Counted from the stretch's first letter, positions 46,966 to 55,796 are shown. The stretch: 64,000 nucleotides of DNA from DASWJZ01 sp963720705 (GCA_963720705.1 CAVRGJ010000005.1:186001-250000); one strand, 5' to 3'. Notes: generated from the sequence alone by a model not told the origin. Numbers and translations are program-made.

Positions 46966-48537
46966 CTAGGGCAGGCAGTCCAGATACATCTTCAGATCCC
47001 ACTCCGTGGCGGTGTGGAGGAAGCGCTCCCATTCGTCGCGCTTGTACTCGTCGTAGAGACGATACATCTCGCCCGGCATTGCGGAGCGGATGACGTCGTC
47101 CTTCTTCAGCGCCTCGAGTGCGTCGCCGAGCGTCATCGGCAGCTTCTTCACCTGTTTGCCGGCCTCCATCGCCTGATAGATGTTGCGCTCCTCCGGGCGG
47201 CCCGGATCGAGATTGTTCTTGAGGCCGTCGTCCATGGCTTTCAGCAGCGCCGCCGCCATCAAATGCGGATTCACCATCGCGTCGACGGCGCGGTATTCGA
47301 AGCGCCCAGGCGCCGAGACGCGAAGGCCGGTCGTGCGATTCTGGAATCCCCAATCGGAGAAGACCGGCGCCCAGAAGCCGGTGTCCCAGAGGCGGCGGTA
47401 GGAATTGACGGTCGAGCAGCCGATAGCGGTCAGCCCGCCCAGGTGCTTGACGATTCCGCCGATCGCCTTCAGCCCGATCTTCCCCGGCAGCTGGATGTCG
47501 TCGGTGTCCGGCATGAAGGTGTTCTCGCCGCCGCGGCGGTAGGTGTAATTGAAGGGAAGGCCGGGCAGGTTCTTCAAGTCGTTGCCGAGCGGCTTCACTT
47601 CGTCTTTGCCGCCCTTCCATAGCGAAATGTTGTGATGGCAGCCGTTGGCGGAGACGCCCATGAACGGCTTGCACATGAAGCAGGCGATAATGTCGAACTC
47701 GCGCGCGACCTGGGCGCAGATCTGGCGGTAGGTGGCGAGCCGGTCGGCGGTGCGCGCGCAATCGTCGTAAGTGAAGTTCAGCTCGAGCTGGCCGGGCGAA
47801 TCCTCGTGGTCGCCCTGGATCATGTCGAGGCCCATCTTGCGGCAATATTCGATGACCCGCATGTAGACGGGCCGCAGGCTCTCGAACTGATCGATGTGAT
47901 AGCAGTAGGGGCGCGAATAGCCGCCGTTCGGCTGCCCGTCCGAGCCCTTCTTGAGCCACATCATCTCCGGCTCGGTGCCGTGCCGGAGCTCCAGGCCATG
48001 CTCCTTCTTGAACGCGGTGTGGATGCGGTGAAGGTTGCCGCGCGCGTCCGCGGTCAAGAAGGCGCCGGGGTCCTGCCGTTCCTCGCGGTTGCGGAAGAGC
48101 GTGCACCACATGCGCGCCACCCGCTTGTCCCAGGGGAGCTGCATGAAGGTCTCAGGCTCGGGAATGCCGATCAGCTCCGCCGCCTCCGGCCCGTAGCCGA
48201 GATAGTCTCCGTGCCGGTTCAGGAAGAGGTTCATGGTGGCGCCGTAGACGAGCTGGAAGCCCTTCTCGGCGACCAATTCCCAGTGCTCGGCCGGGATGCC
48301 CTTGCCCATGATGCGGCCGGTCACGGAGACGAACTGCAGATAGAGGTATTCGATGCCGAGCGCGTCGATCTTCTTGCGCACCTCGGCGACGAGCGCCTTG
48401 CGGTCCCGCTGCTCGACGAAGCCTTCGATATCCATCGAGGGCTTGGCGCGTCCCGTCGGCCGGCGCAGCACGCTGCTCCGCTTTTCGCTCGCCCGCGCCA
48501 AAGCGGGCACCGCACGTTGGGACGTCTTCTGCCGCAT
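46966..48537 (-). CDS. gmaS: Glutamine synthetase-family ligase, probable gamma-glutamylmethylamide synthetase (GmaS)
   Basis: About 523 residues from the ATG at 48537, or 489 from an ATG at 48435 (MDIEGFVEQRD). A TGGAG site favours 48537; homology favours 48435. GS elements are visible: HGTEPEMMWLK, GDHEDSPGQLELNF (metal and glutamate site), GVSANGCHHNISLW (ATP/ammonia region), and STVNSYRRL. GmaS joins glutamate and methylamine. Known GmaS proteins are about 430-450 residues, so this is a longer form. It follows the FAD oxidase gene with overlapping ends and precedes mgsABC. A true glutamine synthetase or another amide ligase remains possible. Confidence 0.65.
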   Translation of the reverse strand: MRQKTSQRAVPALARASEKRSSVLRRPTGRAKPSMDIEGFVEQRDRKALVAEVRKKIDALGIEYLYLQFVSVTGRIMGKGIPAEHWELVAEKGFQLVYGATMNLFLNRHGDYLGYGPEAAELIGIPEPETFMQLPWDKRVARMWCTLFRNREERQDPGAFLTADARGNLHRIHTAFKKEHGLELRHGTEPEMMWLKKGSDGQPNGGYSRPYCYHIDQFESLRPVYMRVIEYCRKMGLDMIQGDHEDSPGQLELNFTYDDCARTADRLATYRQICAQVAREFDIIACFMCKPFMGVSANGCHHNISLWKGGKDEVKPLGNDLKNLPGLPFNYTYRRGGENTFMPDTDDIQLPGKIGLKAIGGIVKHLGGLTAIGCSTVNSYRRLWDTGFWAPVFSDWGFQNRTTGLRVSAPGRFEYRAVDAMVNPHLMAAALLKAMDDGLKNNLDPGRPEERNIYQAMEAGKQVKKLPMTLGDALEALKKDDVIRSAMPGEMYRLYDEYKRDEWERFLHTATEWDLKMYLDCLP

Positions 48538-48542
48538 TGTTC

Positions 48543-49889
48543 TCAACTCCAGGGGAACGGGCTGTGGGAGGTCGGGTGCAATTCGCCGCGCTCGAAGCGA
48601 GAGAAGCGGAACGGCTCAAGCAGCGCGCTCTTCTCGCCCATCAGCTCCTGCGCGACGAGCTTGCCGACGCCGATCATCTTGTAGCCGTGATTGGAATCCG
48701 CGATGACGTAGACGTTTTCGCGGAAACTATCGAAGACGGGGAAATTGTCCGGTGTGAAGCAGCCGAGGCCGCCGGACTTCTCGTGCTTGTTGTACTGACC
48801 GATCTTGCCTTCGAACCGCTTCTGGCAGTGGGCGAGCGCCGAGCACCACATCTCCACGAAGTTCTCGCCGACGATGAAATCGGGCGATTCCGGACCGTAG
48901 GGGTCGACCGCCACCTGATCGGGTTCCTGCTCGACCTTATACGGCGCCGCGCCGCCCTGGATGCCGCCGAAATTGAAGTCGGGCTTGTAATAGAGCCCCC
49001 ACAGCTCGTCGGTGATCAGCGAGCCGTCGACGTCGGAATAAAGCGGCGCGTCGGTGTCGACGTGGATGACCGGGGGAAAGCGCCCGTCATTCGTCTTGTG
49101 CATGTTCGGGTCGACGCCGAGCGTTCCCTCCTCCAGGCACCAGTATTTCCACATCGGCACCCCGTCGTGCAGCTTGCCGTCGCGGCCCTTGATGGTGATC
49201 GCCTTCGGCAGCTCGAGGTAGTTCCAGATGCGGTTGACCCAAGGTCCGGCGCCGACGATCACCTGCTCGCAGGTGATGTCGCCCTGGTTGGTGATGAGCC
49301 CGGTCACGGCATTGCTGTTGGAGCCGAACTGGAAGCCGAGAACCTCCACGCCGCTGAGAATACGCACGCCCTCGCGCTCCGCTTTTGCCGCGAGGCCGTG
49401 CATCGACGCCTTGTTGTTGGCGTAGCCGCCTTTCTTCTCATGCAGCACCGAGGTGATGCCCTGAGCCTGCCAGTCGTCGAAGAGGCTCTTCATGTAGCGC
49501 CGCGAGTTGTCAGCGCCCTCGATGAAGACCGATTCGTAGCCGATCGCCTTCTGCTGCTCGTAGATGGAGGCGACGTCCTCGCGCATGCATTCCGGGCTGA
49601 TCTGCATGTAGCCGACGGGGTGGTAGCTGAATGCGTCCGGGTCGCTCTCCCAGACGGCAACCGAATGCGCCATCAGCTCGCGCATCGCCGGCTGGAAATA
49701 GTTGTTGCGCACCACGCCGCAGGCTATGCCGGACGCTCCTGCGGCGATCGAAGTCTTGTCCAGGATGAGAATGTCACTGCCTGAGCCCCGGCCGCTCGCC
49801 TTCAGCATCTCCGCCAGGTGGAAGGCGGTGCTCAGACCGTGGATTCCCGCGCCGATCACCGCGTATTTCGTGCTGGCGGGGAGTGTCAT
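48543..49889 (-). CDS. FAD-dependent amine/amino acid oxidoreductase (DadA/SoxB-like)
   Basis: A 448-residue flavoprotein of the glycine/sarcosine oxidase group. The FAD motif AVIGAGIHGLSTAFHLAE (about 10-27) is followed by SIAAGASGIACGVVRNNYF. The C-terminal part carries the second FAD contact region (GGLGCFTPDNFPVFD, then YVIADSNHGYKMIGVGK). Members oxidise secondary or tertiary N-methyl amines or D-amino acids. Here it heads the operon with the GS-like ligase and mgsABC, so a methylated amine or N-methyl amino acid is a likely substrate. The stop overlaps the GS-like start region. Confidence 0.75.
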   Translation of the reverse strand: MTLPASTKYAVIGAGIHGLSTAFHLAEMLKASGRGSGSDILILDKTSIAAGASGIACGVVRNNYFQPAMRELMAHSVAVWESDPDAFSYHPVGYMQISPECMREDVASIYEQQKAIGYESVFIEGADNSRRYMKSLFDDWQAQGITSVLHEKKGGYANNKASMHGLAAKAEREGVRILSGVEVLGFQFGSNSNAVTGLITNQGDITCEQVIVGAGPWVNRIWNYLELPKAITIKGRDGKLHDGVPMWKYWCLEEGTLGVDPNMHKTNDGRFPPVIHVDTDAPLYSDVDGSLITDELWGLYYKPDFNFGGIQGGAAPYKVEQEPDQVAVDPYGPESPDFIVGENFVEMWCSALAHCQKRFEGKIGQYNKHEKSGGLGCFTPDNFPVFDSFRENVYVIADSNHGYKMIGVGKLVAQELMGEKSALLEPFRFSRFERGELHPTSHSPFPWS

Positions 49890-50010
49890 CGCGGTGACCT
49901 TTGGTTGAACGCCGGGTTCAATATGATCATCTATGGTGGCGGCCGGGCTTCTTGCCTGAGGCGAAAATCCCGTCGCTCCCGCCGCGATATGAGGGCATAG
50001 TCACGGACCG

Positions 50011-50046
50011 ATTGTAAACCAATTTCTTCCATGCGGATCAAATTGG
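50011..50046. promoter_or_regulatory. Candidate operator in the divergent FAD oxidase/GntR region
   Basis: Two overlapping inverted repeats are present: ATTG-TAAAC-CAAT (50011-50023), like operators of FCD-type GntR proteins, and CCAATTT-N14-AAATTGG (50019-50046). They lie about 120 bases before the oxidase start and 52-87 bases before the regulator start, in the right place for autoregulation and control of the operon. Related ACCAATT half-sites occur at 57347-57411 and CCAATTGG at 62153-62160. Confidence 0.5.
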
Positions 50047-50097
50047 ACTTCGGGGTGTTATTGTTTGCCCACAGGCCGGAAACATGACGAAGTCACG

Positions 50098-50811
50098 ATG
50101 CGAGGAGACGTCGAATTGGAGGGACTAACGAGGCCGGGTCGGGGCGTTGGCGCGATCTCGGCGCATCTTCGGAACGCCATCGAGGCCGGCACCTATAACC
50201 GGGGCGACCAGCTTCCGCCGGAGCGCGAGCTGGCGGTCGCCTTCCAGGCGGCGCGGAGCACCGTGCGTCGCGCGCTCGATCAGCTGGAGCGGGCCGGATT
50301 GGTTTCGCGCAAGCTCGGCAGCGGAACGTTCGTCACCGCGTCGAGTGCCGGAAGCCCCGTCGCCGGCGACGTGACCGAGGTCATCAGCCCTCTGCAGCTC
50401 ATCGACGCGCGATGCGCGGTGGAGCCTTTCACGACGCGGCTTGCCGTGCTCAACGCCACGCGCCGCGACCTGAGCGACATTGAGACGGTGCTGACGCGGG
50501 CGGAGGCCTGCGACAACGACAAGGACGAGTTCTCAAGATGGGACGCGGAATTCCATCTTCTCATCGCGCGCGCCTCGCGCAATCCGCTGGTCCTGATCTT
50601 CTACAGGCAGATCAACATCGTGCGGCTGCACGCGCAATGGGATGCGATGAAGGAGAAGATCCTGACGCCGGCGGTGATCGCCGACTATCATGTCCAGCAC
50701 CGCGGCATCTATCAGGCCATCGACCAGCGCGACGCACTCCTTGCCGAGACGCTGATCACGCAGCATCTCGCCAAGGCGCGCGACGATCTCCTGCAGGCGA
50801 ATAGCCCGTAG
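50098..50811 (+). CDS. GntR family regulator with FCD ligand-binding domain
   Basis: A 237-residue protein with a winged helix (about 15-78, LPPERELAVAFQAARSTVRRAL then LERAGLVSRKLGSGTFV) and an all-helical FCD domain (about 95-235) containing the conserved FHLLIARASRNPLVL and HRGIYQAIDQRD with its metal-binding His. These regulators bind small organic acids or amino acids and usually repress nearby catabolic genes. It is divergent from the oxidase-GS-mgs operon. A TTG at 50065 is an alternative start. Confidence 0.85.
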   Translation: MRGDVELEGLTRPGRGVGAISAHLRNAIEAGTYNRGDQLPPERELAVAFQAARSTVRRALDQLERAGLVSRKLGSGTFVTASSAGSPVAGDVTEVISPLQLIDARCAVEPFTTRLAVLNATRRDLSDIETVLTRAEACDNDKDEFSRWDAEFHLLIARASRNPLVLIFYRQINIVRLHAQWDAMKEKILTPAVIADYHVQHRGIYQAIDQRDALLAETLITQHLAKARDDLLQANSP

Positions 50812-50891
50812 CCCGGACGGAACGCCTAAGGCCGCGCATATCCCGGGTTCCTGCGATCAGGCGGCCGCAGATCGCGGGCCCCCAATTCAGG

Positions 50892-51749
50892 CTATGCGGC
50901 TTGGCCAGCTTGGCTTTCCTCGGTCCGTTCGACAGAGAAATTGCGATCGTGGGTTAGCGCCGGGATGCGGCGGCGCGCTTCGACGGCGGCTTGCGGATCG
51001 ATGTCCGCGATGACGATGCCCTCCTCCTCGCCGCCGTCGGCGAGGATTTCTCCCCACGGATCGACGATCAGCGAATGGCCGAAACATTCGCCGCCGCCGT
51101 CGAGCGTGCCGTTCTGGCAGGGCGCGATCACGCAGGCGCCGTTCTCGATCGCCCGCGCGCGAATGAGCGTGTGCCAATGCGCGATCCCCGTCAGCTTCGT
51201 GAACCCCGCCGGCACCGCGAGCATCGTCGCGCCGGCTTTGGCGAGCGCGCGGTAGAGCTGCGGAAAGCGCAGGTCGTAGCAGATCGAGAGGCCGAGGCCG
51301 CCCCACGGCGTATCGGCCACGACGGCGACGGAGCCCGGCGCGATCGTCTCGGACTCGCGGTACTGCTTGCCGGCGCCGAGATCGACGTCGAAGAGATGGA
51401 TCTTGTCGTAGCGGGCGGTGACTTCGCCCGCCGGATCGATCAGATAGCCGCGGTTGGCGATCTTTCCGTCGGCCTTCACGACGGCGAGCGAGCCGAGCAG
51501 CATCCACGTGCCAAGCTCGCGTGCCGCCGCCTTGAAGGCGGGGATCGCCGGGTGATCGGCCTCGGCGAACGCCGTCGGCACGATGCGATGGCCTTCTGTC
51601 GCGACGCCTGAGAAGTATTCGGGAAGCGCGATCAGCTGGGCGCCGCGCCCGGCCGCCTCGCGCGCGAGCCGGAGGCTCGTCGCAAGGTTCGGCTCGATGC
51701 GCGCCCGGGCGGAGAACTGGATGCAGGCGGCACGAAAGGTATTGGCCAT
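50892..51749 (-). CDS. Carbon-nitrogen hydrolase (nitrilase superfamily)
   Basis: A 285-residue amidase with the Glu-Lys-Cys triad visible at E44 (ALPEYFSG), K116 (RYDKIHLFD) and C157 (GLSICYDLRFP). The pattern is closest to the Nit1/omega-amidase branch, which hydrolyses deaminated glutathione or alpha-ketoglutaramate. It lies between the GntR gene and the ABC transporter. If it hydrolyses omega-amides it could recycle gamma-glutamyl or ketoglutaramate by-products, but this is inference. Relatives also occur outside methylamine clusters. Confidence 0.75.
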   Translation of the reverse strand: MANTFRAACIQFSARARIEPNLATSLRLAREAAGRGAQLIALPEYFSGVATEGHRIVPTAFAEADHPAIPAFKAAARELGTWMLLGSLAVVKADGKIANRGYLIDPAGEVTARYDKIHLFDVDLGAGKQYRESETIAPGSVAVVADTPWGGLGLSICYDLRFPQLYRALAKAGATMLAVPAGFTKLTGIAHWHTLIRARAIENGACVIAPCQNGTLDGGGECFGHSLIVDPWGEILADGGEEEGIVIADIDPQAAVEARRRIPALTHDRNFSVERTEESQAGQAA

Positions 51750-51867
51750 CTCGATTCCTCAATCGCCCTGATTTCAGAGCGGGCGGCCGAGCCCTTTGGT
51801 TCCGATTGGGCTTGACCGGTCCGTTGCATGTCCGCCAAGATTTCTCGTCCGCCAGGGGGAGGAGTCA

Positions 51868-52656
51868 ATGATCGGCGACGCTCGGGAGGCGCCTCTTCTG
51901 GAAGTGCGCGGCCTGTCGCGCGCTTTCGGCGGCCTCAACGCCGTCGACGATCTCTCCTTCAGCGTCCAGCGTAACCTCATCCACGGGCTCATCGGCCCAA
52001 ACGGCGCCGGCAAGACCACGACCTTCAACCTCATCAGCGGCTTCTACCCGCCGACCGGCGGGCGCATCTTCTACGAGGGGCGCGACATCACCGGGACGCG
52101 CACCAGCGTGCTCGCGCAAAGCGGCCTCATCCGCACCTTCCAGGGAACCACCCTCTTCCAAGAGTTCAGCGTGCTCGACAATGTTCGGGTCGGTTGTCAC
52201 CTGAGCGCGCGAGCGGGGATCCTCGCCCGTATTGCCGGCACCGACGCGGCTCGCGAGCGCGCCGCCGACGAGAAGGCGCGCGAAGTGCTCTCCTTCTTCG
52301 ATCTCGCCGGCTTTGCGGACGAACCGACGTCGAGCTTGCCGCATGGGCACCAGCGCGCGCTCGGCATGGCGGTCGCGCTCGCGGCCGATCCGAAGCTGCT
52401 TCTTCTCGACGAGCCGTTCACCGGCATGAACGCGGAGGAGACGCGACGCATGATGGGGCACGTGCGCCAGCTCCGCGACGAGCGCGGCATCACCATCATG
52501 CTGGTGGAGCACGACATGCAGGCAGTCATGGGACTGTGCGACAGGATCACCGTCATGAATTTCGGCAGCGCGCTCACCGAGGGCTCGCCGGAAGAAGTCC
52601 GCAGCGATCCGCGCGTGATCGAAGCCTATCTCGGCCGACCAAGCCATGCTGCTTGA
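51868..52656 (+). CDS. ABC transporter ATP-binding protein (LivG-like)
   Basis: A 262-residue ATPase with Walker A GPNGAGKTT (about 46-54), Q-loop in TFQGTTLFQEFSV, Walker B LLLLDEPFTGMN and the H-loop VEHDM. The signature region SLPHGHQRALGMAVAL is the variant form of LivG-type proteins. A GGGGGAGGAG site lies just before the ATG. It overlaps the second ATPase gene by 11 bases. It powers a branched-chain-amino-acid/urea-type importer whose other parts lie on the opposite strand. Confidence 0.9.
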   Translation: MIGDAREAPLLEVRGLSRAFGGLNAVDDLSFSVQRNLIHGLIGPNGAGKTTTFNLISGFYPPTGGRIFYEGRDITGTRTSVLAQSGLIRTFQGTTLFQEFSVLDNVRVGCHLSARAGILARIAGTDAARERAADEKAREVLSFFDLAGFADEPTSSLPHGHQRALGMAVALAADPKLLLLDEPFTGMNAEETRRMMGHVRQLRDERGITIMLVEHDMQAVMGLCDRITVMNFGSALTEGSPEEVRSDPRVIEAYLGRPSHAA

Positions 52657-53353
52657 GATCGACAGCCTCGAGGTGCGCTATCACAAGGTGGCGGCGCTGA
52701 AGGGCGTAAGTCTCGAAGTGCCGGAGGGCGGCATCGTCACCATCATCGGCGCGAATGGTGCCGGAAAGAGCACCACGCTCAGGGCGATCTCCGGCCTGGT
52801 GCGGCCGGCGGCCGGCGAGATCCGTTTCGACGGCAAGCGGATCGACGCGCTGCCGCCGGAAAAGATCGTTGCGCGCGGCATCGCGCACGTGCCGGAGGGC
52901 CGCCGCGTTTTCCCGGGATTGACGGTGGAGGAGAACTTGCGAACGGGCGCCTTCCTGCGCAGCGACCGGGCCGGCGTTGCGGCGGATCTCGACCAGGTCT
53001 ACGGGCATTTCCCGCGCCTTCGCGAGCGGCATCGGCAATGGGCGCGGACGCTCTCCGGCGGAGAGCAACAGATGCTTGCGATCGGGCGCGCACTGATGTC
53101 TCGCCCGCGCCTGCTCCTCCTCGACGAGCCGTCGATGGGCCTTTCGCCCATCCTGGTGCAGGAAATCGGCCGCATCGTCGTGGAGATCGCGGAGCGCGGC
53201 GTGCCGGTGGTGCTGGTCGAGCAGAACGCCGAGCTTGCGCTCAACCTCGCGGGCTACGCCTACGTGTTCGAGACGGGCAGCGTTGCGCTCCATGGCAGCG
53301 CCGCCATGCTGCACGACAACGAGCATGTGCGCAGGGCCTATCTCGGTGCCTGA
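52646..53353 (+). CDS. ABC transporter ATP-binding protein (LivF-like)
   Basis: A 235-residue ATPase with Walker A GANGAGKST (about 36-44), signature LSGGEQQMLAIGRAL, Walker B LLLLDEPSMGLSP and VEQNAELAL. It pairs with the LivG-like ATPase as a heterodimer. It overlaps both the upstream ATPase and, at its stop, the next gene, so all three are translationally coupled. Confidence 0.9.
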   Translation: MLLEIDSLEVRYHKVAALKGVSLEVPEGGIVTIIGANGAGKSTTLRAISGLVRPAAGEIRFDGKRIDALPPEKIVARGIAHVPEGRRVFPGLTVEENLRTGAFLRSDRAGVAADLDQVYGHFPRLRERHRQWARTLSGGEQQMLAIGRALMSRPRLLLLDEPSMGLSPILVQEIGRIVVEIAERGVPVVLVEQNAELALNLAGYAYVFETGSVALHGSAAMLHDNEHVRRAYLGA

Positions 53354-53948
53354 AGATTGGAGCGACGCGGAGCTGATCTCCGCTGGCTGGAAGCCTGAGG
53401 ATCTTGCCTGGGAGGGTGCGGCGGAGATCGCGATGGAGCGCCTTTCGGCCGGCGACGAGGAGACGGCGCGTTCTCAGATAGCCAGCGCGGTGCGGATCGC
53501 GACCGCCAATTTCGCCGACAACGATCCGCGGCTCGGCTGCAGTCTCGCCAATCACGGAGCGGCGCTGGTCGCCGCCGGGAAGGGCGCGCAGAGCGGCCGC
53601 ACGATCGCCGACGCGCTCGATGTCTGGCGGCGCTGCGACGGCTGGGTCGCCGGCATGACGGCGCCGCGCGTCGCGCGCTCATCGCTCTTCCACATGCGCA
53701 TGGAGCAGCGGCACCGGCCGACCTACGAGGCGCGCTGGCGGGTGAAGTGGGCGGAGCTCATCGAAGAAGCGCGCGGACGCGTCGCCGGTCTCGACGCGAC
53801 GGCTCTGATCTCGGCCACGGAGGCCGCAGAGCGGCTCGCGCGCTGGCGGCGTGAACGCCCGGCCATGCTGAACGACACGCGCAAGCTGATGGCGGCTGTG
53901 ATCCTGCTTGCGTGCCGAAAGTCCGACCCTGCGACGGGTGGCGGCTAA
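53346..53948 (+). CDS. Unknown soluble protein coupled to the transporter ATPases
   Basis: 200 residues from a GTG at 53346 that overlaps the LivF-like stop. It begins VPEDWSDAELISAGWKPEDL. Helical TPR-like hairpins follow (EETARSQIASAVRIATANF, LGCSLANHGAALVAAGKGA), then a Trp/Arg-rich part with RPTYEARWRVKWAELIEEAR. There is no signal peptide or span. I do not recognise the family. Tight coupling to the ATPases suggests a cytosolic accessory factor for the transporter or its substrate. The stop overlaps the convergent permease stop by 4 bases. Confidence 0.6.
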   Translation: MPEDWSDAELISAGWKPEDLAWEGAAEIAMERLSAGDEETARSQIASAVRIATANFADNDPRLGCSLANHGAALVAAGKGAQSGRTIADALDVWRRCDGWVAGMTAPRVARSSLFHMRMEQRHRPTYEARWRVKWAELIEEARGRVAGLDATALISATEAAERLARWRRERPAMLNDTRKLMAAVILLACRKSDPATGGG

Positions 53949-54916
53949 CCCGTCTCTGCTACGGGTCCGGCCGTCGGCCGGCGTTCGACGAAACGGATGA
54001 CGAGGCTCTCAAGCCCGTTCGGCATGAACAGGATCGCGGCAATCAGGATGACGCCGTAGAGGAGGGGGCGGATCTGGTCGGCACCGATCGCTCTCAGCAC
54101 CACTTCGTCGATGATGGTCAGCGACACCACGCCAAGGATCGGACCGTAAAGCCGCGTCGTGCCGCCGACGATGGTCCAGATGACGACGTAGACCATCTGC
54201 TCCACATCGAACTGGTTGGGGTTCACGGTGGAGAGGTAGTGCGCATAGAAGGCGCCGCCGAGACCGGCGAAGAACGAGGCGATCACGAAAGCGAGCATCC
54301 GGTAACGGAACGCCTCGATCCCGACCGACTGCGCAAGCTTGTCCTGCCAATGGATGGCGTGGAAGGTGAGCCCGATGCGCGAGCGCTCGATCAGGTGCAG
54401 AATCAGCACCGAGAGCGCGACGACCACGAGCATCAGATAATAGTAGCTGACGGGCGAGAAGAAATCGACGTGGAGCGGGCCGAGGTCGAAGCCGGGGAGG
54501 CCGGGGATGCGCTTGATGCCGGTCGCGCCGCCGAAAGGGTCGGTGAAGCGCTTCCAGATAAGCCGGATCACCTCGCCGGCCGCGAACGAGCCGATCAGAA
54601 AATAGAAGCCCTTCATGCGGAAGAGCGGGAAGCTCAGGAGAAAGGCGGTGAAACCCGCCGTCGCCGCGCCGAGCAGAATGGAAAGCGGCACGGGAACCCC
54701 GAACGACTTCGCATAAAGTGCGCTCGCGTAGCCGCCGACGCCCATCAGCACGACGTGCGCTAGCGACCATTCTCCGGTCAGCGTGAGCAGGCGGTAGCTC
54801 GTCACGATCAGCACGTTGATGACAAGGAAGACGAGCAACTCCTGCTGCGAGAAGCTGAGGAGATGCGGCAGGACAAGAAGCAGCACGACGCAAAGTGCGG
54901 TGGCGAGCGGGCGCAT
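53945..54916 (-). CDS. ABC transporter permease (LivM-like)
   Basis: A 323-residue membrane protein with about nine spans and the LivM signature region (GAFYAHYLSTVNPNQFDVEQM, then GGTTRLYGPILGVVSLTIIDE in two blocks). The start is the ATG at 54916, 13 bases after the LivH-like stop. It forms the membrane channel with the LivH-like protein. Confidence 0.9.
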   Translation of the reverse strand: MRPLATALCVVLLLVLPHLLSFSQQELLVFLVINVLIVTSYRLLTLTGEWSLAHVVLMGVGGYASALYAKSFGVPVPLSILLGAATAGFTAFLLSFPLFRMKGFYFLIGSFAAGEVIRLIWKRFTDPFGGATGIKRIPGLPGFDLGPLHVDFFSPVSYYYLMLVVVALSVLILHLIERSRIGLTFHAIHWQDKLAQSVGIEAFRYRMLAFVIASFFAGLGGAFYAHYLSTVNPNQFDVEQMVYVVIWTIVGGTTRLYGPILGVVSLTIIDEVVLRAIGADQIRPLLYGVILIAAILFMPNGLESLVIRFVERRPTAGPVAETG

Positions 54917-54929
54917 GAGGCGTCCCTGC

Positions 54930-55796
54930 CTAAACACGCTCGCGTGCTCCAAAGAGGCCGTTCGGCATGACGATCAGGACGACGAGCATCAGGAGCAGCC
55001 CGACGATGTTGGCGATGACTCCGTCGAAGAGCGTCGTGACGATGGTGTCGACGAAAGAGTAGAGGACGGCCGCAATCACCGCGCCTTCGAGGCTGCCGAT
55101 GCCGCCGACGATGATGATGATGAAGGCGGTGACGATGACGGAGTGGCCGATATAGGGCGTCGGCGCGACGAGCGGCGCCGTCAGCGCGCCGGCGACGCCG
55201 GCGAGCGCCGCGCCGATAAACATCGCGTAGCGCGCCGTCTGGTTGATGGAGATGCCCTGCAGGGCCGCAGCCTCGCGATCCTGCGCGCAGGCGCGGAGCG
55301 CCCAGCCGAGCTTGGAGTGCTTGAGAAACAGCCAGAGCAGTCCGAGGAGCACTACTGTTGCAGCGATCACCATGAAACGCTCGTAGGTCAAGACGGCGCC
55401 GCCGATCTCGAGCTTGGCCTTGGTGACCGAGGGAATGTTCTGCATCCTTAAGCCGAACTTCAGAACGGCAACGCTCTGAAGGATCAGAAGGAACCCAATT
55501 GAGGCGATGAGTCCGCCGAGCGGGTTCTCCCGCAGCGGTCGGAACAGCGCCCATTCCATCAGAAGCCCGAGGCATCCGACGAAGACGAGGCCGGCGGCTA
55601 CGGTCACGACGAAGGGAAACCCGAAGCCGGCGAACAGGAAGACGACGGTGTAGGCGCCCATCATGTAGAGCTCGCCATGGGCGAAGTTGATCACGCCCAT
55701 GACGCCGAAGATCAGCACCAGCCCGACGGCGATCAGCGCCATGTAGCTCGCAGCGTAGAGCGCGTTGAAAACCGTTTGGATGATCAGCGCGGACAT
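54930..55796 (-). CDS. ABC transporter permease (LivH-like)
   Basis: A 288-residue membrane protein with about eight spans. The hallmark FGVMGVINFAHGELYMMGAY lies near residue 30, and RACAQDREAAALQGI near residue 180. The last span contains VVLIVMPNGLFG. I chose the ATG at 55796. An imperfect dispersed repeat separates it from the binding-protein gene upstream. Confidence 0.9.
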   Translation of the reverse strand: MSALIIQTVFNALYAASYMALIAVGLVLIFGVMGVINFAHGELYMMGAYTVVFLFAGFGFPFVVTVAAGLVFVGCLGLLMEWALFRPLRENPLGGLIASIGFLLILQSVAVLKFGLRMQNIPSVTKAKLEIGGAVLTYERFMVIAATVVLLGLLWLFLKHSKLGWALRACAQDREAAALQGISINQTARYAMFIGAALAGVAGALTAPLVAPTPYIGHSVIVTAFIIIIVGGIGSLEGAVIAAVLYSFVDTIVTTLFDGVIANIVGLLLMLVVLIVMPNGLFGARERV

